Source: Euperipatoides rowelli
Taxonomy: Eukaryota; Onychophora; Udeonychophora; Euonychophora; Peripatopsidae
Direction: 5' to 3' (one strand)
Assembly: GCA_003024985.2 (NCBI GenBank)
Contig: PXIH01S0000801.1
Length of the DNA stretch: 13,083 nt
Shown here piece after piece: positions 9,266-13,083 of this stretch. The number at the start of each line of letters is the position of its first letter. Position 1 is the stretch's first letter. The position numbers and the translations under genes were made by a program. The notes beneath the pieces are model-generated. The model saw only the letters and a program-made list of their open reading frames with translations. It had not been told where the DNA came from and made no database searches.

Positions 9266-9700
9266 TAAAATTTTATCGATTTGCTTAGTAATGAAGGAAG
9301 CATATACTGTATGAAGTTATCCATAATATCCAGTGGGCAATATATCACAATCATAGCGAAAAAAGGTACTGAACGATTCAAGTAATTAGATCTAAAGCAT
9401 GTAATCACTGCCTCAACAGACTCGTCATGAGATATTGCAGAGGTTAAAACTGTTAAATCGTTTGATACATAAAACGAAACCTCACATCCATGGTGCTTTT
9501 GTTTGGTTCTTGTGTAGTGAGTGGCCTCATATTCTCTGATTTTGAATGACTTAACATCCTCTAATTTAATCCGTTTCAGTAAGAATCAGGATCATTGGCT
9601 TTTCAATTTCAACATATGCCTCAACTTGCTCAAACTTATTGTAAATAGATCTCAGGTTAGTAAAAGTGATTTTCGGGATAATATAGTTAAAATTATTTAA
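9266..9700 (-). pseudogene. LINE endonuclease domain, N-terminal half (frameshifted)
   Basis: Translated piecewise, this gives ITFTNLRSIYNKFEQVEAYV and PMILILTET (about 9690-9590), the opening strand and the catalytic Glu motif of the exonuclease-endonuclease-phosphatase fold. After a frame change it continues with HHGCEVSFYVSNDLTV and RSVPFFAMIVIYCP (about 9530-9340), the usual 'G-GV--YV' and 'YRPP-like' segments. The domain nicks target DNA for target-primed reverse transcription. At least one frameshift near 9580 and one near 9260 separate it from its neighbours, which is why no long open frame appears here. Confidence 0.75.
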
Positions 9701-9840
9701 TTCTATCTTAATGACGTTTGCGTCGGTAAGACTTTTTTGGTTCTTTCCTTCACTCTATTTCTGTGCTTTAAATTTAACAAGCGATTGTTATTACAGTATT
9801 TACCTTGATTGAGAACACTGATTGGTGGTCAATACCATTA

Positions 9841-10131
9841 TTAATTGAATGACTGTAAACAAGTTTTACCACCTCTTGATGCTCTATAGGGATTGAAATA
9901 CTTGTAGATCCTTATTTCTTTGATAGTATCAACGTCATGTGCCGGAGTGTTTGATCGTCTTAAAAATCTCAATACTTTAAGATCTTTGCTTGAGTAACTT
10001 ATCAGGTTAGACGAAGAGGGATGAAAGACTGAATTAATCATCGTAATTACACATGTACAGTAGATTAAATCAGATAACTGTTTAATTTTAGTAAATATCT
10101 CGTGTATATTATTATTATACACAATAAACAA
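9841..10131 (-). pseudogene. LINE ORF2 N-terminal leader remnant
   Basis: An open stretch of 96 codons ending in TAA. The last 60 or so residues include NLISYSSKDLKVLRFLRRS and a basic, glycine-bearing end (YRASRGGKTC). This resembles the leader ahead of the endonuclease in CR1/L2-like ORF2 proteins, where a Y-S-x-x-x-L-x-x-LR motif is common. The first 35 residues may be flanking or untranslated sequence read through by chance. It breaks before the endonuclease proper, which continues in other frames. Assignment rests on position and weak motif similarity. Confidence 0.55.
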
Positions 10132-11225
10132 CCATAAAGCTAAAAAAACAATCTATTAATTTCCAGTAAAATTATTGAATTGTTATTAAAGAATGTTATA
10201 TTTAAAAAAAAAAAAAAAAAATTACCGCTTAGAAAAAGCTTGGCAGCCATTGGCACTAGTAAGGATAATTATTTCTATTCTAAATCAAGCGGTTTTTTTT
10301 TTTTCTGTTTGAACTAAAATAAATAAGTAAATGAATTAATCTTTCTCATACTAATAATGTTTATGCAAACCAGACAACATTGGCACACTATGTTATTTCA
10401 AACAAATGACCATATAATTTGAAGTTTTAGTAATACTAAATTTGTGTTATTCCAAAAACGTGTAAATTCAATTACCTACAGTATTTACAAACGTAGCCTG
10501 GAATTATCCATTGGCATTAAGAAATAAGGACCTTCTGTAAAGTAAAAATATGGGGGAAATTTGTCTAGAAGAAAGGGATTTTTAATAATTGGAAAGGAAC
10601 AAATTATAACATAGCGTAAATTTGTGGAATGATCAATATTTTTTTTTCCAAAATACGTTTCAAAATGCAAATTTACATGCGCGTTAAAAAGCAACTGTTT
10701 AAAATGCCATCACTACAGTTATCTAGAACCGGGTTAAAAATTAAGTCTTTTACAAATTATTTTGACTACAACCATTGAGCATTAAATATAATTGTTCTAA
10801 CCAAAAAAAAAAAACATGGGTTAATTTGTCTCCATAAAGTTTTTACTACTTATTTNGATATTTTTGATTCAACTTTTATAGCAAAATGTAAACATAGCCT
10901 ACATTTTATACACATTTTATTTCATAGTTAGCAGAAACAAAATTGTGGTCTAAAATACTCTACTAGTACCAATATTTTTTTTTTGGAGGGTGATGGTGGT
11001 AGATCAGATATACAGTAGTATATATACAGTACTTGTAGCTAATTCTTTGTGATGCATTATTTATTTCAAATGACATTGTGATGGATTGTAGTAAATAATT
11101 CTTTATATACTGTATTACTAAGTAACATACTGTATATTGACAAAATCTTAAAACAAGTTCCCTTAAATATTCCAACTTTGTATACACATACACAAACATG
11201 TCACAGTTAAAAACATTTTGTTTAC
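10132..11225 (-). other. SLC34 C-D intron, part upstream of the LINE
   Basis: AT-rich sequence from the exon C donor (GTAAAC) to the apparent LINE 5' end. It holds five TACAGTA/TACTGTA heptamers, four of them within 11011-11134. I see no coding signal; open frames at 10485-10694 and downstream of exon C have no family resemblance. Confidence 0.7.
11025..11134. repeat. cluster of TACAGTA/TACTGTA heptamers
   Basis: Exact copies lie at 11025, 11108 and 11128, with another just outside at 11011. They are part of a window-wide set of 32 copies (see findings). This cluster lies about 100-200 bases into the intron after exon C. Confidence 0.7.
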
Positions 11226-11417
11226 CTGAAGCAATCTCTAAAGGTAATAAAACAATCACAGAAAGCCAATTAAACATATCATGAACTGTAGCACCACCAA
11301 ATGCACGTCTAAACTCATTACGATTTCCAACTTGGGCTAAAGATACAATGGTATTGGTAACTGAAGTTCCAATATTGGCCCCCATAATAATTGGAATGGC
11401 TTTTTGAACACCTACAA
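11226..11417 (-). CDS. slc34: SLC34 exon C: GANIGTS and VHD/FNWL core
   Basis: A 192-nt exon, phase 1 at both ends. It encodes [20 protein letters not shown], then a charged loop (NRNEFRRAF), [12 protein letters not shown] and a hydrophobic segment ending LLPLEIASG. These blocks are near-invariant in SLC34 proteins. The Asp of VHD is at the position that is Asp in electrogenic IIa/IIb and Gly in electroneutral IIc. I chose the acceptor CAG at 11420-11418 because it gives [12 protein letters not shown], the same length as vertebrate homologues. A second AG six bases downstream is a possible alternative. The donor is TCAG|GTAAAC. The open frame runs on into the intron as far as 10963, but those residues are non-homologous and are not part of the exon. 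Confidence 0.94.
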
Positions 11418-11810
11418 CTGTAATAAAATAGACTAATTACTTCTCAAATTTAGTTTAGCTATTGTAAAATAAACAAATTAATACTATTTTCTATATAGTT
11501 TTTATAAAACAAAATATTTTTACAAACGTCAAATATTTCATTGTATAACAAAAAAGGTTAACTTAGATTTTTAATAAAGCCTTTATGTGAAAGATTTTGT
11601 TTGAATTTTAAACTTTTGACAATTCATCCTGTGACATTATTAATCACAAAAGCTAGGATAATATTTAAAACAAATAAACATTGTTTTAATTTTTGTGATA
11701 AAATATATAATTTGAAAATTATCACAAAGCAATTTCTCACTTAAAATAACCAGCTTAGTACAGGATTTTAATAACTTAACATCACCTCTGGGAAAGAAAA
11801 AAAAACTTAC
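11418..11810 (-). other. SLC34 intron between exons B and C
   Basis: About 393 nt, phase 1, with a GTAAGT donor followed by a T-rich run and a TTACAG acceptor. No other feature is seen. Confidence 0.85.
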
Positions 11811-11954
11811 GTCCTGAACCAACCATAGATACAATGATAGATGTGGATGTTGAAGAGCTCTGAACTAATACTGTGGCTAAAACTCCAATCATTAATCCAG
11901 CCACAGGATTGGAAAGAATACTATTTTTGGAAAAGGCATGTCCAGCTGATCTTC
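11811..11954 (-). CDS. slc34: SLC34 exon B: first QSSS transport repeat
   Basis: A 144-nt exon, phase 1 at both ends. It encodes the continuation [20 protein letters not shown], then a hydrophobic run ([11 protein letters not shown]) leading into [17 protein letters not shown]. The QSSS motif is the hallmark of the first of two inverted Na/Pi-cotransporter repeats (Pfam Na_Pi_cotrans); in the family it helps build the substrate and sodium sites. The acceptor is TTTACAG before 11954 and the donor is GGAC|GTAAGT, the best consensus donor in the gene. The exon is too short and too interrupted by splice borders to show as a long open frame, so it is easily missed. Confidence 0.93.
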
Positions 11955-12476
11955 CTGTAAAATAAACATAAGTTAAAAATTAGTGGAAAAGTAAGAAACT
12001 TACAGTATGTAAATACTGTAACTTTTTGAAAACATAGGAAATTAATTTTCCTATGGCATATTCATTATTCCAAAAATATAAATAACAGTATAAAATGTAA
12101 TTTTTTTATTAAAATACCGTAAATAAAAATATACTAATTTTTTTTCTTTTCTAAAATGTTGTAACCATCTGGCTAATAGGCAAAATTTTTATTAGCATTT
12201 GGCTAATGTATTTCTATTTGTTGACCCTGCTCAGAATTGAAAAAAAAAATAAAATTTAATTTTTGTATAAGTTTTTTATTAATTAAAATTTCAGAATAAA
12301 AAAAAAAATACTTGCAGTAATAACTAAATAAAAATAAGAAAGTTGGAAAATATCAAAATTTGAGTACAATTGAAAAACATTCACTTTTGTAAAAATATTT
12401 AAAAAATGTTGTAAGCCGACTGTATATAACATGGGTCTAAAATAAATCCAACAATAAAATACTAAAAAAATTTTAC
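11955..12476 (-). other. SLC34 intron between exons A and B
   Basis: About 522 nt, phase 1, GTAAAA donor and TTTACAG acceptor. A head-to-head pair TACAGTA / TACTGTA lies at 12001-12020. TGGCTAAT occurs twice near 12170 and 12200. No coding signal is seen. Confidence 0.85.
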
Positions 12477-12608
12477 CTCCTAGTAACCGGAAAGCAGCAC
12501 TCAGGAATTCCAGAGAGCAAATAAATAAATATAAGAGACAAATTAGGAGAATCAACTTCACAATCCAATCAAATATAATCTTTTTGATCTTTTGTGCTGT
12601 GCTGAGAT
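12477..12608 (-). CDS. slc34: SLC34 exon A: first transmembrane segment
   Basis: This is the most 5' exon in the window. It encodes 43 whole codons plus split codons at both ends (phase 1 in, phase 1 out). The translation begins at LSTAQKIKKI, a cytosolic amphipathic stretch. It continues into a hydrophobic segment (KLILLICLLYLFICSLEFLS) and ends SAAFRLLGG, which matches the family pattern of an SSAF-L-GG-type sequence after the first membrane helix. The acceptor is TTTTAG before 12608 with a T-rich tract upstream, and the donor is GAG|GTAAAA after 12477. The reading frame stays open past the donor into the intron, so the exon end rests on the homology break and on the phase match to the next exon. 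An ATG-less start shows it is internal. Confidence 0.9.
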
Positions 12609-13083
12609 CTAAAAGAGAAAGGACAAATATGGTGATTCTAATAATATAATATTTTTGAGAAAAATATACAAGAAAAAATGATACAGTACATTCTAAATCA
12701 TGTAAAATATCCCTGAAACCATTTTTGTAGGTATACAGTCAAAATAATTATTCTATCAGTTTTAAGCTGACAAAGATAGCAAATATTCTATAGTTAGCAA
12801 GTCTATTCATCTCTGAACAATAATGTCCAAAATATCTCCCCTGGTGTATACAGTGGACAATGTTGTTTTAAGGGAGAGGAGCTAAAGACAATTATTTTTA
12901 AAATTGAATTGGAAATATAAAAAAAAATTTGTAAACATCTTTGAAAATCAATAATAAAAAAAATTCCGTTACATTTGACCTTTAAATTTAAAAAAATTTA
13001 AATGGTAAAATGCTATTTTTGCCATCCGAAACTATTTGAAATAAAATAGGCCTACAAAAAATTATTTACAGTACTTCAGAAAT
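12609..13083 (-). other. intron upstream of exon A (incomplete)
   Basis: AT-rich sequence upstream of the exon A acceptor. I looked on the minus strand for the preceding SLC34 exon (a short charged stretch ending in one base of an Asp-type codon) and found no convincing candidate, so it probably lies beyond the window. TACAGTA heptamers lie at 12682 and 13067, and TAGGCCTA at 13047. Confidence 0.65.

Larger units (their letters stand above)
6980..10131 (-). mobile_element. degenerate non-LTR retrotransposon (CR1/Jockey-like LINE)
   Basis: About 3.1 kb of the C-D intron translates on the minus strand, across several frames, into the parts of a LINE ORF2 in the right order: N-terminal leader, AP-type endonuclease, linker, reverse transcriptase, thumb and C-terminal domain. 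The 3' end near 6980 has AATAAA (7003-6998) and a short TAA repeat (6992-6983), typical of LINE tails. Such elements copy themselves by nicking DNA and reverse-transcribing their own RNA at the target. Frameshifts and stops separate almost every block, so this copy is dead. It lies in the same orientation as the host gene. I could not find a target-site duplication, and the 5' limit is uncertain. The clade is inferred from domain layout only. Confidence 0.88.
1553..12608 (-). other. slc34: SLC34 Na+/phosphate cotransporter gene, 5'-incomplete locus span
   Basis: This span holds six coding exons of one minus-strand gene for a type II Na+-coupled inorganic phosphate transporter, a plasma-membrane protein that imports phosphate using the sodium gradient. 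I see exons of 132, 144, 192, 119, 175 and 899 nt with GT-AG borders. Their lengths and phases (1,1,1,0,1) fit into one open frame of about 552 codons plus stop. The order of motifs matches vertebrate NaPi-IIa/IIb: first QSSS repeat, [14 protein letters not shown], large extracellular loop, second QSSS repeat, GSNIGTT and cytosolic tail. Intron lengths are about 522, 393, 4852, 1649 and 1979 nt. The first exon seen needs one base from an upstream exon, so the N-terminus (usually about 80-100 residues in this family) and the promoter are outside the window. The paralogue (IIa, IIb or IIc) cannot be assigned. Confidence 0.95.

Noticed and set aside
10485-10694. Minus-strand open frame of 69 codons as a possible extra exon or LINE part
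   Set aside because: No SLC34 or LINE motif is seen, exon C joins exon D in phase without it, and it lies upstream of the LINE leader.
10963-11225. Continuation of the exon C frame to a stop at 10963 as coding
   Set aside because: Similarity stops at the GTAAAC donor; exon D supplies the homologous next residues in the correct phase.
11640-11834. Minus-strand open frame of 64 codons
   Set aside because: It overlaps the end of exon B in a different frame and runs into the intron; the correct frame is the QSSS-bearing one.
12610-13083. Search for the preceding SLC34 exon
   Set aside because: No minus-strand frame with a donor gave the expected charged segment, so the exon most likely lies outside the window.
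1-13083. CRISPR array, tRNA, rRNA or bacterial operon
   Set aside because: There is no regularly spaced repeat, no cloverleaf or rRNA-like segment, and the spliced animal gene excludes a bacterial origin.

Overview
The window is animal nuclear DNA. It is very AT-rich (roughly 70% by eye; not counted), has spliced genes with GT-AG introns, long homopolymer tracts and a decayed non-LTR retrotransposon. Protein similarity and the AT content suggest an invertebrate animal (a cnidarian such as Hydra or a tunicate would fit), but nothing in the sequence fixes the species. Three single Ns (about 3465, 6523 and 10856) show it comes from an assembly.

One protein-coding gene fills most of the window on the minus strand: a type II sodium-dependent phosphate cotransporter of the SLC34 (NaPi-II) family. 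Six exons can be placed by homology and splice sites. In transcript order they are 12608-12477, 11954-11811, 11417-11226, 6373-6255, 4605-4431 and 2451-1553. All six join without a frame break (intron phases 1, 1, 1, 0, 1; the incoming junction is also phase 1). Together they encode about 552 residues, from just before the first transmembrane core to the stop codon. The exons for the cytosolic N-terminus and the promoter lie beyond 13083. The first inverted repeat (QSSSTST), the glycosylated extracellular loop, the second repeat (QSSS plus GSNIGTT) and the Cys-bearing C-terminal tail ending in T-K-L are all present, so this looks like a working gene.

The largest intron (11225-6374, about 4.85 kb) carries a degenerate CR1/Jockey-like LINE in the same orientation as the host gene, from about 10131 down to about 6980. 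The order along the element is: ORF2 N-terminus, endonuclease with GDFN and SDH, linker, reverse transcriptase with a first catalytic Asp motif and FIDD, thumb, C-terminal domain and a 3' tail with AATAAA and TAA repeats. Several frameshifts and stops make it a fossil.

Non-coding DNA shows three notable patterns. A TACAGTA heptamer (either strand) occurs 32 times in introns, flanks and the LINE, but in no exon. A second motif, TAGGCTA, is often found beside it. A small tandem duplication covers the splice donor of the 4605-4431 exon and makes an in-frame decoy donor. Positions 1-1552 are the 3' flank and 3' UTR and hold no other recognisable gene.
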